Shown: in pieces, positions 22,001 through 37,000 of the stretch
Position numbering within the stretch: position 1 is the first letter of the stretch
Layout of the letters: every line of letters starts with the position of its first letter
Origin: Rhyzopertha dominica
Lineage: Eukaryota > Arthropoda > Insecta > Coleoptera > Bostrichidae
Length of the DNA: 64,000 nucleotides
Assembly: GCA_025024175.1 (NCBI GenBank)
Contig: QCXZ01000064.1
Coordinates: 26,284,286 to 26,348,285 of the forward strand
Direction of reading: 5' to 3'
The notes under the pieces: generated by a model
Database searches by the model: none
Seen by the model: the letters and a program-made list of their open reading frames with translations, nothing else
What the model was told of the DNA's origin: nothing
Position numbers and translations under genes: made by a program

Positions 22001-25000
22001 AAGAAACAACCATCACTTAGATGAAAACGACATCAAAATTTTGTATTGCGAAAGGAAGGGTAAAAAACTGAACCTTTTAGAACTTTTGGAAATTAAAAAA
22101 GCTCAGCATCAGAAAAAACATTTGGCAAATACACAAATAGAAATTCCCACGTCCAGTACGCCTTTGATATTGCCGAAATTATAAAGTCGACCTTCAAACC
22201 CAGGCGAGAGATTTTACAACCCCTGTAAAAAAAGGGGATACAAACAAAATTCTGCACATCTGAGTTTAGTATTATAACGCTGTTATCTCTTTGACAATGA
22301 CCGTTCTAGGTCGAAACGATCGTCAGAGTTATCTGATAAATCAAGTGAGACAAAGCACATACGTTCAATCAGCTTGTTTCCAAGCTACCTAATTGATTTT
22401 GTCTATTGCCACAGCATCTTGAGGACAAGACAAGCTGTCAGGGAGAATCTTTTTCAAATCACTTAACTACAGTAGCTTGAAAAAAGTTGCCTCAAATTTT
22501 TTTACAGATAACTGTTATAGTCAAATAGTATACAGGATAGTATAGTTTGAACATCCTGTAAAAATAACAAAATAATTGTCAAATTTGTCTAATAAAAAAC
22601 ACAGTGGCTGAAAAAAGTCAAATTTTTAAACTAATTGAATTAAGTGATAAATAAATCACTGATGTGCTTTTTCATTAGTTTAAAATATACAGAGCTGTCC
22701 AATAAAAATCAAATTTTTAAGCTGGTTGAGTTAAGTGGCAAAAATATTATTAATATGCTTTTTTTTGCTACAGCAAAATACAAGTACACACTGTCGTAGT
22801 ACGGGTCAAATTTTTCTATACCCTCTGGTTAAAGCTTTTTTATCACTTATTCACTATTAGTGTTATCTCTTCATGTGTTTTAATAGATTCTGCATATAGG
22901 GTGCTCTTCAGAACTCTGCAAGTAAAAATCACTGAATTCCAAATCAGGACAATATGGTGGTTGATGCAAAATCTCCCACTTGCAATATATGATCACCTTC
23001 ATGTCAATAACAATTATTCTATAAGTCTTTTAGCAATAGTGCTGTTTTTCCATAGTTATTAGTTAATTTCCAAGGTGATATGTGGTTAATATCATGAAAG
23101 AAGAAAAAATGTATTTGATCTTCGAACTTCAAACATTCAGCATCATCTCCTTATGTACAATATCAGTGCACGCATTAATGTTTCATTTGGTGGATTTTTA
23201 TGACAGTGTCCATAGCAAATGCATTGTCTTTAAAAATTGTATTATGAAACAGATCGATTTTCACACAAATAGATAGGATGGGGCTTTAAAATGTGAACAG
23301 ATAGCATTGTTCTAATATGAATGTCTTTGTTTACAAATGGGTACTACATTCTGGATGTGGCTCATAAAATTGCTATAACAGTCATAATAATTCTTGAATA
23401 ATCTGTGAATAACAATTATGTATATTTTATAACGCTAATCCTATGTGGAAATTATTTTAGAGATATGATCTCCATTAAGAATTTTTTGACCTCCTGTATC
23501 AAATGAAATATTTGGTTTAGCTTTAATTAGTTATATGATAATTCAGCTTACAGGCAGATAAACAAAGCAGCATTCTGTTTCATGCTATTTGTAAACCAGT
23601 CGGAAATTGATGATTACTTTTAAAAAGCCTTCATATGAATATTTGGTACCTGTTCAGTCTGCCCACAATAAATAGATGTTAAATAACCCTGATATAAATA
23701 TAACTCGTTCTACCCACTATTGCAAGTAGCAATTAATGTCAAGGAAAGGAGACTTAATAATTTGTACTAATCTAATACCACTTGTTACTCCAGAGTTGGT
23801 AATTACTTTTATTTTCACTTATCTGGTACTATAAAATTAACCACATACAAAGAGCCGCTTCAAAATGCCTGTCCTATATTACTATTTTTTTGTAGGTTCA
23901 GTTAAAACGCTGATGGTTGATGACTCTCAGATTGTTGCAAACTTGATGGTTGTAATATGCACCAAGATCGGTATAACAAACCATGATGAATACTCACTAG
24001 TATTGGAAGAACCAGAAAATCAAGAAAACATTGAAAACCGCAATTATGGAACCCTAACTTTAAAAAGAAAAAAGGAAGAAAGGGAACGGGATGCTAAAAT
24101 GGAACAGTTACGTAAGAAATTACGTACCGATGATGAAGTTAACTGGCTTGATCCTTCTAAGACCCTGAGAGAGCAAGGGATTGATGAGAATGAAACTGTT
24201 CTTCTGCGACGGAAATTCTTTTATTCAGACCAAAATATTGATTCAAGAGATCCAGTGCAGTTGAATTTGTTGTATGTCCAGGCTAGGGATGGTATTCTGA
24301 GTGGTACACATCCCATAACACAAGAAAAAGCTTGTGAATTTGCTGGCATACAATGCCAAATTCAGTTTGGGGATTACAGTGATAGTAAACATAAACCGGG
24401 ATTTTTAGAGTAAGTATCTACATTGAAGTCAGTTGTTATTAGTTGAACTATTAACATTTATTGTAGTTTAAAAGAATTTCTGCCGCAATCCTATGTTAAA
24501 GTGAAAGGTATTGAAAAGAAGATATTTTCGGAACATAAGAAGCAAATGGGATTAAATGAACTTGATGCCAAGGTTTTGTACACAAAAAATGCAAGAGCTT
24601 TAAAAACTTATGGTGTTACATTCTTCCTCGTAAAGGTAATATAATTTTTGTATCATGTATCTCTGTGTTGTTAACTTTTATTCATAAATCTTTAGGAAAA
24701 AATGAAGGGGAAAAACAAACTAGTACCTAGATTACTGGGTGTTACCAAAGATTCTGTTCTTCGATTGGATGAAAAAACTAAAGAAATTTTAAAAACCTGG
24801 CCTCTCACGACTGTTCGTAGGTGGGGAGCAAGTCCAAAAACATTTACTTTGGACTTCGGTGACTATTCCGACCAATACTATTCAGTGCAGACTACAGAAG
24901 CTGAACAAATACAGCAGATCATTGCTGGGTACATTGATATCATTCTGAAAAAGGTAGCTGGTTTTGCTTCGAGATTTAATTAGTGTTACTTTAATTTAAA

Positions 25001-28000
25001 TGTTCTAGAAACAAGCAAAAGACCATTTTGGAATTGAAGGAGATGAGGGATCCACTATGGTTGAAGACAGTGTCTCTCCACATAAGTAAGTAAGACATAG
25101 ATTCTGTTCGTTTTTTATATAAACCGGCATTTTCTTCATAATACTGACAAGAAATTAATAACTTTAATTCTCTGGCCTTTTTTTAAATAACCGATTTATT
25201 ATTAATTTTGTGTGTCATTACAATTTTATGTAATAGATTGATTATTTTATTAGTTGTAATTAAATTGTAGCAATGAGCAAATTTTAATAAGTACATCTAA
25301 AAGCCTTGCATCTATAAAAGTTAAATATGATTCAATAAATATTTTTAAGGCTACTAAAACTGCCACTGGTGTCTTGCCAACATTAAAAACACTTTTGGCA
25401 TTTTATTTAATGTGGTTCCTTTTCTCAACTCCTCTCAACAACTTTTGACAGTTTAATGTAACTGATGAAATTTGACGTGTAAGTTTGTCTTGGAATAAAG
25501 GAAATCACCATTTTTAGAAACAGTCCTTTTTCAGAAAATCAAGTAATTGTTTCCAAAGATGTTAGAGCAAACTGTGCAGAAAATTTGTTTTCCTGTTTTT
25601 CAAAACATCTAAATTTAACTTAAAAAAAATTGGAATTACATTGTAGTAAATCATGATGAATAATGATAAAAATAGAAATATTTAATAGTTTCTCTTTACA
25701 AATAAACCATTTTCACAGGGCAACAATACTGCAACATGAGAGCAGTAAAGTTGGCAAGCCCACCACAGCATCTGTGGCCAAACCAGCGGTAATGAGAGCA
25801 GGAACTGATGGTAAGGAACGTTTTTCTGCACATTGAGTTTTTTTATTTCGTTGTTTTATTTTTTTATATTCGACCCTGTAATTTAGGAGAGAAACCTTAC
25901 GGTACAGGCCATGTTGGAGGTGCTCAGTTGACCACAATTAGTGGCCAAATCAATGTAGGCCATGTGTCACCAACGGTAAGAAAACTTTTAACAAATGGTG
26001 GCGTTTTGAAATAACAACTTTTAGAACATGACTAACAGATTTTTTTTAATTAAAAGATGACTTTTTACTAAACACTTCTGTATATTTAGCTCCAAAATTA
26101 TTGTTTATGGTCTCTATTAATAGTGCAGTTAAATCACTTTCTGTATTTATATTAATCAAGTTATTTTTAAATTCACCTATTACCAATAATATTTCATTTA
26201 TTAAATTATGACATAATTACATCATGATTATTCTTTTTTTGAGCATAAAGTATGAAGTTACAAAATTTGAGTTGTTACATTCTTAGTACATACTTATGTA
26301 TTTGTAGTAGGCATTCATTGGTATGAGCCCAAATCAAGCTATGAAAATTCTTCATATCAAAATTGACTTGTTTTGTAATTACTGAAATTACTGTTTATCC
26401 CAAAATTGTATGAAAGAAATGTGGTATCACAATCTAGACCCTAATGTTGCCTGTTTGTTACTGGCGTAATTAAAAATGCATCATAAAACCAGCATTTTTT
26501 TAAATGCAAAAATGTTCTATTTTTTCTGCAAATTTTTGTTTTTTTATTTATTCAGGACTGTTACCTTTAAAATGCCAAAATTTTAAATTATATCAATGTA
26601 TATAAAAAAAATAGTTGATTATTTTAATTTTAATTCTAAAGGCATCTTCTTTTGCTTTTAAGTGAAAATATGTTCCTTGGTTTGGCATTTTTTTTTGACA
26701 CTGTTATTACTGCAAGGACCCTGTTAGTTCCCCACAGCACTATCTAATAGTAATCTAATCTAATAGTAAAATCAAAGCAAAAACGAACAGACAGACTTTA
26801 CTAATAATTTACCATGTGAGTTTTATTACCTTATATGAAGTTTATTAACAGTTGCAAATGTTTTTTCTGTGGAACAGTACCACAGATTGTACACATATTA
26901 GGTCAGAAAATATTAATGATACTTAATTTTTTTGCATTTAGCCAAATAAAGAGCAAATAATGTTATTAGAAGATAGGCTTTAATCAATTTTAAATTATGA
27001 AAACCTGAAAAGTCATTTTTGACTGCATCAGAAATAGAAAAGACAGACATCTTATCAATTTTATTTGTTCCATGCTCTTTCTATGGAACAGACGGCAGAG
27101 TAGGTACATAGAGCTTGTATATATTACTTAAAAATTAAAGAAGCCTTGTAAATATAGCACTTCAAATATTACAGCATCAATCTTTGGTAATTTCATACAA
27201 GATACCTTATGCTGTGCACTGTGCTTACTCATTAAATAGGTAGATAAAGTAGTTTTTTTCACACACTATTAGTTTTTAAAATCACACTGCTACGGAGTTA
27301 TTCACTTGTGTCATGCCATATAGCTTCTTGATTTTCCTTATGAAATTCTTTGTACAGCAAAATCTTGTAATACATGGCATTTAATTTGCAGTTTTTCCTT
27401 AAGATGCTTCTAGCTTTCTCCAGGCATTTATGAACCAACAATTAACTTAATAAAACGAGATATTTTGCTGTATAATAATTTCTCCAAAAATAAGTAGCTT
27501 TATGCACTTTACTTCCAATTTTTGGTGTATGTGTACATGTTTATTTTTAAATCATAGGTGCAAACACCAAAAGTAACACCAATTTTATCAGAACCTCAAA
27601 GAGCTTTGCTGTCCACTATCACAGCAACTCAGAGCAGGATAAAGGAATCTGAAATAGAATTGGAAGCCAGGGCTCAAGTTCCCGAGCTAGGCAGTGACAT
27701 CGCCACTAAAAAATGGAAACAGGTTACATTGGACACAAGAAAACAGAATGTTGGTACCCAGATTGCTGCCATGAACGCCGCAACTGCACAAGTAAGAGCT
27801 GTTTAATGTCCTTACCTCTTCAATGAAACAAACCAAATTTTTATGTTTTGTCCTTGTACATTTCAGGTAGTCACTTTGACTTCAGGGCCTCCGGATGAAG
27901 TAGACCACCATGCTGTTGGTACTGCAATCACAACTATCGGCAGTAACCTGCCGGAGATGACCAAAGATGTCAAAATGATTGCTGCCCTGATGGAAGACCA

Positions 28001-31000
28001 GAACATGGGTGAAAAACTGTTAGATGCCACCAGAAAGCTGTGCAATGCGTTCAGTGACTTACTGAGGGCCGCAGAACCAGAATCTAGAGAACCCAGACAG
28101 CATCTTCTTAATGCAGCATCGAGAGTTGGAGAAGCCAGCACACAAGTCCTGGCAACGATTGGTGAAGACACTGCTGACAACAAAGAACTCCAGGATATGC
28201 TACTCTCTTTGGCTAAAGCTGTGGCGAATACCACTGCCGCTCTTGTCTTGAGAGCCAAGAATATCGCTGCTACTTGTGACGATCAGCAAACACAAAATAG
28301 GGTCATCGGAGCCGCTACGCAGTGTGCCTTAGCTACTTCTCAACTTGTTGCTTGTGCTAAGGTAAGTGTTGTTATTTTCTAATTAGTTTTCATCTTCAGT
28401 TATACATTTACACAATTTTAAAACCCAGTTGCAAACATAAACAGTGTTTACTTGTTATTTGACATGCCGTAAAGTATAATACAATTTTAAGACACTTAAA
28501 AAATTTATTCTGTTTAACAATCATTAAACCAAAAATCAACATGAGACAAATATTTTTGTAAATAAAGTACAGCCTGGATCTGGAAGTTATTGAATTGATT
28601 GAATTTAAAAGATTATGTAAAAATAACATCATTCCACTGTGTAATGTTTTTTGTAACAACACCTGCCTATTGAGATATTTACCTTTAAACATAAGGTAGA
28701 CGTTTTGGTTTTTGAAAAATAACTCTTATCCTACTTAATATTTTGAGGGAACGGTAAGGAGGCAAATTTTACCCCTTATTTTTTAGGTGGGTAAGATTTT
28801 GTATCAAAAATAAGTTACTTGGTTCCTTTGTTTTTTTAGGAGGAAAAAAGTTGTTCTTTATGTAAAATTCGAGGTTTCTAAGAAAATCGCAGTTTAATAT
28901 TAATGGATCGCATTTTTTGTGGAATTATTTCATATAATTAACAAATGTAACTTCAAAGTGTGAAAAGAGTATCTACTATATGAACAAAAAAAAAGAAGAA
29001 TTGCAGATCCGAAGAACAACAAACTATTAGACTTTCTAGAACATATCAGCTTTGTTACATATCGTGTTGCAGTGAAACATAGTATGTTGTGTTAAGTATT
29101 CCCTTGCCTGCAAGAGTTGCACGAACCAAGTTTTTAAATCTGGACATCGAGGAGACCAGGCAACTAGCTTTCATCGACCTATCCATTGGTTCTGGCACAT
29201 ATTATAAAAAAATTCCTGTACATGAGTGTAAAAGTGAGGAGGCACCCCATCGTGCATCAACCACAGTTTTTGTTGAATTTCTAACATCTTCTGGAAGTTT
29301 CTGAAAGTTATTTTGCAAAAATGCCAATGCAATTTGGGGTAACACAATAGGACTTATTAAATTTTTTTGTTTTATTTCTGCCCAGACATTAACAGGTTGA
29401 AATTGATGTTGATACCTAAACATGATGATGACACGAGATTTCTCATCCGCATAGAAATGTAAATTATGTGAATTAATAATACTGGTTCTAGTGAATCCTT
29501 GCTTCATTTGTATAAAGGATTGAAAGAACAAAGTGCCAATTATTTCTATGTTGTTTTAACATTCAATTAGCACATTGCATCCTAGCATAAAAATCTTCTG
29601 GATTTAACTCTTGTACATATTGCACATGAAAAGGGTGCTGTAACTTTTCTTTAAAAACTTTTCCTATGGTTGTTTTTGATGAAATGATTTGTACCACGAG
29701 TTTCTTAATTACTTAATGCTGGTTTTTCAAATGTATCCTCTAAAATCTTTTCCTCTATAGCAGCAGTATGTCCTGTTCTTTGGCGGACTTTGTTGGTTCT
29801 ACCTTTTACAAAGTTAGCTAAAATCAGAAAATGACATAAAAGTATTCTTAATATATGATCTTATTTTTTAACCATCTCTCTTGATTGATTGATCAATCCT
29901 TTCGAAAGTTTTCTTATCGGGAAGCCTACAATTTTCCGCTTACAACCTCCTAGTTCCCATTCTATTGCAAGATGNCATGCCATAAATTAAATAGGTGTTG
30001 GTATACACATTAAAAGAATATTCCATTATTAAAATTTTTTTGTGATTTATATAAGGCAACATTCAATGTAATTTGTTATCACGACTAACGGATGATTTGA
30101 TAAAAAAATATTATATAAGGAAAACAGTCTAAATGCAAACCATCATTTTTCTTTATAATTATCAATTTAAGATCCATAAAAAAGAATACTTTTTCTCCTT
30201 AAGAACAAAGGAATCGAAAACATATTTTTTCAAATAGTTTTACTTACCTAAAAATAAGGGGTACAATTTGTGCGGATTACCCCCTTCCCAGTCTTTCAAA
30301 ACATTAAATTATTTTACAAATGTTTGTACGGTCCTAATGGCTTCTATTTTAAGAAATAATGAACAAAATTTGATAAAATTATATCAAGCAGTATGAAAGA
30401 TATTTTTGAAAAACCAATGGCGCTAATTAAAGTGTATAGCCTATAAACAACTAAAATGCTTTGAACATTAGGATACATTAAAAAAATAACTTTATTGCCT
30501 ACTACTATTTTAGAAACCGTTTGTCTTACCGTTTTGTGAGTTAGTCTTAATTAGTGTTCAACGAAGTACAATTATGTCATTACTGTCATTCAGAACTTCG
30601 AATTAAATAGCGGGTTTTACAAACATATTCTTTAGAGATAACAGGTGAGATTGCAGCTTTTGGGTATAGAAAGCACCAAATCCATTTATATATATTCTAA
30701 ATTGAAATCGCACCCAAACCATAAAAAGTAGCTTTCACTCAATTTGACAAAATAAACAATGATTTTTTTCCAGTAAAAAAATATGTAATTTGCTGAAATA
30801 GATGTTACTGTAGGTTTTTCCTTAATATATCGATTCTGTCTCAGAGGTATTTAGCAGCTTTTGCAAAGGGGCTATTACTTAATTAATTACATTGTTGTTA
30901 TGTAGAGAGCAGTATGGTAACAATTATTTAGCAGTAATGAGTTAATTTTTAGATTTAAACAGAGAGTAAGTAAGTAAATAAGTAAGTTCACAAAAACAAC

Positions 31001-34000
31001 ACAAGATTTCATTTAAACCTTAGCAAGCTAAAATAAACTTAAAACTGCAAACTCAGCACACACGCAAACAACACTTGTGGCCTTACAAAACAAGTACACA
31101 AGATCTCCACTTGTCACACTATAATTATTTTAGATGGCCTCAAGTGATTGAAATCTCTCCAAAACAAAATTAAAGTAGCCTATATGGCATTATTTATCAT
31201 ATACTATTGTGAATTATTTGTTTAGTATTGTTCATGATTATGATTTATTTATATTAGAAACAGTGTTAGTTTGAAACAAATAAACGTAAACAATTCTAGC
31301 CATTTGTTCTGTAAGGAAAAATTNCTCTTAACAAGTTCACTGGATTAACGGTCATATTGATAATACCAAATAGTAAATTCGCTTTAGTGCCATAAATGTA
31401 ACTGTTNGATATAAAACATGTTTTTGTTATAGGTTGTAGCACCAACGTTACATTCAGAAGCATGTCAGCAACAGCTAACCGCTGCGGTACGTGAAGTAGC
31501 ACGGGCTGTTGAGAATCTCGTAGCCGTGTGCAATGAATCTTGTAGAAGCGAAGAGCTCATGAATCAGTTGAAAGAGGCTGCTGCTGAAGTTACAAGGACT
31601 TTGAATGACTTGCTTCGTCACATTCAATTAGGTAAGCAGTTTTTACTCATGAAAATGTCATTTATAATGAACCTTTTTTATTATTTATGCCTACATTTCT
31701 GCAGATGCACTGAAAGTAGATGAAAGTTATGTACTTACAGTATTGTGCCAAAGAAATTATATATCAATTTTGATCTTATAATGATGAAAGGATATATCCT
31801 TTTTCAGTTTTGGCCTTAAAAAATATATAAAAACTCTTTTCTTCTTAATTTTATTAAAAAAGTGTTCCTTGTTTCCAAATAGCTCACTTTGATAGATCAA
31901 CCGTAAGTAAGATACCCTGCGAGGACGTAATTCTGTTAGGTATTCCAACGAACTGTCAAAGTGTTTTTAGAAATGGGGTCTGTAGGGTAAACAACGACTT
32001 GATATAGTATGTTTACATGTATTTTGTAGTTATCGTTTAAAAAATTTTAGGCATGTAACTGAGTTTTGTGTATACGTTATCTGCATAGGTGATTCGGCTA
32101 TTATTGTTATTCCAATTTTTGCTAAACAGAGATAACCAGTCTTTGTTTACCCTACAGACTCCATTTTTAGACACTTTGACAGCTTGTTGGAATTAGGCTT
32201 TTTAGAACACGTGACTTTCGGAGCGACTGCCAGGGAGCACACATCAAAACGATGCAGCTTCTAGTGCGCTGTCATAGAAACCCCATTACTTAATGCCAAC
32301 GTCAGTCACTAGAGCTGGGACATTCGATTCAATTGAAATCGTTCAATCAATCGTGTAGACTCGGATCATTCAAATCGTTCAAGAATCATTACTGAGAACG
32401 AGTTACTGAGTAAGTTAGACCTGCTTAAAGGCAGCTGACAGCTGCAATATGTGTCCCGTAACAGTAGCCATCCAGCCAACCGCCAACGATGACTGAGGCA
32501 CGATCGATACTGATTCNTTAGCTGTGAGCCGAATCAAACAAATCAAGGCATGAGTCATTCAATTTGAACAACTTGGTCATGAAGGACCCAACTCTATCAG
32601 CCACGCGTCCGTTTCCAGGGTTTCGCAGGCGCGTCCCATGCATGCACTTTTTGCCCCCTGGACGCCATATTGGATGACGTAATCTTAAAAAGCCTAATGC
32701 CTAATTTTGCAAAACACTTTTAAACTAAGGTTATGTTGGTTATTACCATTGACTAGTTTCTGTCAGTGGTTTGCTGTTAACTGGTTACTATATCACAATA
32801 TTAATCGTAATAAGTGAACCTCTAATAACAAGTTAAGCATTAATTGGTTATGAAACCATTTAAAAAATAATCGATTATGATCGACAAGGATAGGATAAAT
32901 GATAAGAGATCGCGAAAAATTAATGTAGGTATCATATTTTGTTTTTTGAGCATAGTTCAACAGCACAAACAGATATGGGGTAGCTTAATTTGTTTTTGAT
33001 ATATAGAGCATTTGGCTGATTTCTATGGAGGCACGCAGCACGATTACCATAGCAGCTATTGAAAGAATGTTTTAACACTTTTGAACTTATTTTTCACTGG
33101 CATAAAATAGTATTATTCAATTTTTTGTAAAATTTATGTTTTCCGCGATAAGACGATGTACAGGTTCGTTTTTTTTTTTAATGGAACATTATATTTTTAT
33201 GTCTTTAAATTTTCTTGCCTTTGCTTATCCAATAACATAACATTAAATGTGTTAAATGAATTTTTTGTTATATGTCAATAATTTTTATGTATTTATTTCA
33301 ATTGTTAAATATAAACATAAATATAAGCATAACAAGTTCTTTCGGCTTAGTATTTCTTAAAATATTCTTTTATTTACTTTTTTTAATGTTATTTGGAAGA
33401 AGAAACAAATACACTTGTATTGCTGTTTTCCAAAAATAGTCAGCTAAACATATTTTCAAAATTTGAGACCAAAATATTTTGGTTTCTTTTTTACAATAAC
33501 GTGCTAGATGGTAAAGAAAAGAAAGGTTTTAAATGGAACACAAAAAAGTATATTTATATACAAAAAAGTAGTTATTCTAGCATATGGATGATGTTATATT
33601 TTTGGATAGGCAAGTTCAAGATAAATTAAATAGCATAAAAATATACAGTCTGCTACATTAAAAAAAAAAACTTGTTATCATATATCTGAAAAAATTACTT
33701 TAAGAAATTGAATCACATCATTTTATGCCAAAAATATCAGTTCAAAAATATTAAAACAGTCATTTGGTTGTATTATGGTAATTGAAATACTAGCATTAAA
33801 AAAATAGGTCTTTCATTTAACATCCTGCATCACAAAGATGAATCAAGTTTGCCAAGCCAATGATGGCAATGATAAGACAACACATTTTAATCATTACTAC
33901 CAAATGCTGTAGACTGAATATTTCTAATATGACAGACAACAGTTATTTCATCCACAAAGTCAAACTTCAGTAAGTTGTGTGCCCCTTCTCTCACATAACT

Positions 34001-37000
34001 ATAATAAAATTACATTAAATCCTTATCTGGCNAAGTCTTCGTGATTTGCTGGCAATGCAAAACCATCAACTTTATCAATGCCATATCTTTTGAATTCCAG
34101 TCAACGTTCTTTAATTGTGCAATTTCATTTAAAAAAATTTAAATTTCAAATTTAGGTAAACCCTTTTTTCCGCTTTAACTGTCGAAGAAGTGAAATTCCG
34201 AGGTTGTTTATAATTACACCAATGTTTAGATTGTCTTGATTTTTTTAATTTTTGTATTTATCCCTTGATTTCATAAACAATTTTATATTACTGGTAATCC
34301 GTTGTGTAGGTTCTATGCCTTTGCATACCTTTATTTTGCGAAATTGAAAAAAAAAGGTCGGAACAATACATTTTCTCAAATTTTTCTCTATCACTTACCA
34401 TTAAGCCTGTACCCTACAATCCCAACAGCTATGCGCTACCCTGTATATTAATTAGATAATATTTAATTACGGTCATATTTGTTCTATTACAGCTAGACCT
34501 CCAGCACGTGCACAAGAAACGGTTCAGGAAGTCAGCGTAGAGGCCATCTACACTGCCACCGACAAGTTGACGGCCGCCTCCGGAGATGCCGGTGAAATGG
34601 TGAAGCAAGCCCGTTTATTGGGACAGGCCACTGCCCAGTTAATCCAAAGCATAAAGGGAGAGGCTGAAAAATTGCCCGACTCAGACATACAGCGCCGGCT
34701 TTTGGCCGCAGCTAAAACTTTGGCTGATGCTACGGCCAGAATGGTGGAAGCTGCCAGGCAGTGTGCAAGTCATCCGCATGAGATTAAGTATCAGGACACT
34801 TTGAGACAGACTGCGGAGGACTTGAGGGATGTTACGATAGTTGCAGCGACAACTCCGGCCTTGCGAAGAAAACTTGTGGATCGTGTTCAGGTATTTGCTA
34901 TATCTTATTGCTTTTTGTGTTGGTTGAAAAATTTGGGTGGTATTCTTAATATTTGTAATGTTCTCGCATTATTTTGTAACAGCAAAAAAAAATCCTAATT
35001 TTTCACTACTTTAAAATTTAGCTAAAGAATTTTTATTGTTTTGAATAAAAGTAAAAATTACATTCAGTTATGAATGAATATTTATTGGATTTATTACATC
35101 AAACTCTGTTTCTTCATCCACACATTCCATTTTTGTTTTTAACGTAACACACAGCTTCTTCCTTGAAATCCTTCCTCCACCCATGTTTTGGTCTTCCTTC
35201 ATTTATTTCTTGTAGGGAAATCCACTCTACTATCAAACATACAAGATGTGTTCAAAAAGCAATGGGAATATTCATTTTGTTATAAAGAATCTCTATTTAT
35301 TTTGCACATCAATATTGTCGCCTTCAAAGTAGATATAACACACTTGTATTAGCTTGTTTTTCAATTTTTGAAGCTTTTGTGTAAGTTTTTTTAGTATGGC
35401 TTTCAGCTTCACCAGTGTTGCTGTTTTGATCTCATCAGTGGTAGCTAAACATCGTCCTTTCATGGCCTTTTCAGCTTGGGAACAGAAAAAAGTCACATGG
35501 AGGCCATATNTGGNAAAGCTGGAGGCGCCCATTTCATTACAATGTTTTTGGTCAAAAATTCACAATGAAGTGTGTGCAGGTACATTATAATGGTGCAGAA
35601 GCTGTGAATTATTTCGCCATAAATTGTGGCTCTACTTTTTTTTTTAGACGGCAAGAACTCGTGATGCACTATGCCGTTTATATCGAAGAACACAGCGAAC
35701 ATAATCTTCATATTCGACTGCACTTGTTGAGAATGTCCAGAATGCTTCCACTGATATGATTGAATGTTACTTTCCACATCATGTGCTTAAATCAATGTTT
35801 CATTACCTGTTACAACTCATTTCAGTAGTACTTATCATTGTTGACGTCATCTAAAGACTCCTGATAACTACCATTTGCCGCTATTTTTAATCAAAATTCA
35901 GCATTTTAGAAACGAATTTCGCTGACACTCGTTTCGTACCCAAAACATTCGAAAAAAATTTCTTGACATGAGCCATTTGATATTCCATCAATAGCGACTC
36001 CTCTAATTGTGATTCAGTGATCATTCATAATCATTTTTTTCACTTTTTCAATGTTGTTGGCAGTCATGTCTTAAACACTTCTTTTACTCATCACAGGCTC
36101 ACCAAAAACAATATTGATGTTTCTAGAGCATTGCTACACTTTATTCCACTCTTATAGCAAAACTTAATATACATTCTTTAATACATCCTTTACTGAAATT
36201 AAAATTCACTGATCGCTTAAAAACACTTACAGCTTTTTTTATGACTGACAACAGACTAAATACCTAATTTGGCCAACCATATGGATATATCTGTACTTTT
36301 CACATACGGTTACCAACATAATAATGAGAAAACCAACACAAACTTATACAACACACGATATTACTAAATTCCCATTACTTTTTGAACACACTTCGCATGA
36401 TTTCTTGAATATTTATAACACTGTGGAACTTGCTTGAAGTTGACAGTCAGTTTGATAGTAGATTAATACTAGTTTGTTACGTTGCATATTTATAGATTTA
36501 TTGTCCACTGTCATTATTTTATATAGTTATATTGGCCAAACACCCAGGTTTTCAAAAGTAAATTTGTTGGCCTTACCCCTTATAATAATTAAAACATTTT
36601 TTTTAATGCCAACTTTCAGATTATAAACCTATTTCATTAATTTTTTTACAAAGCTCTAATGCCACAAGGTGGTTTATTATGCTTTTTTTACTTTAACCTA
36701 AATTTTTTCTTTAGGTTTGTGCACGTCGTGCTGTTGCCACAGCAACTCAATGCATCACTGCTGCACAAGCCAGCCATTCATACAATACCAATGCACCAAC
36801 TCGTGCCACCCTAAGTGAAGACACCAAAGAACTTGCTGAACACATACCGCCTTTGATCGACTCCATCAAAGAAAGTGCCGAACATCCTGATGATACGTGC
36901 CAGCAGAGCGAACTGATGTATGTTGCTGAGGTGTTCTTACATGTAAGTTGCACCACACAATGTTTAGTATAATTACTTTATAACCAGTTTAGCATGTAAA

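Noticed and set aside
27863..28258. 131-codon open frame on the minus strand
   Set aside because: Lies exactly opposite talin exon 10. Alanine- and leucine-rich helices give long antisense frames by codon bias. No independent signal.
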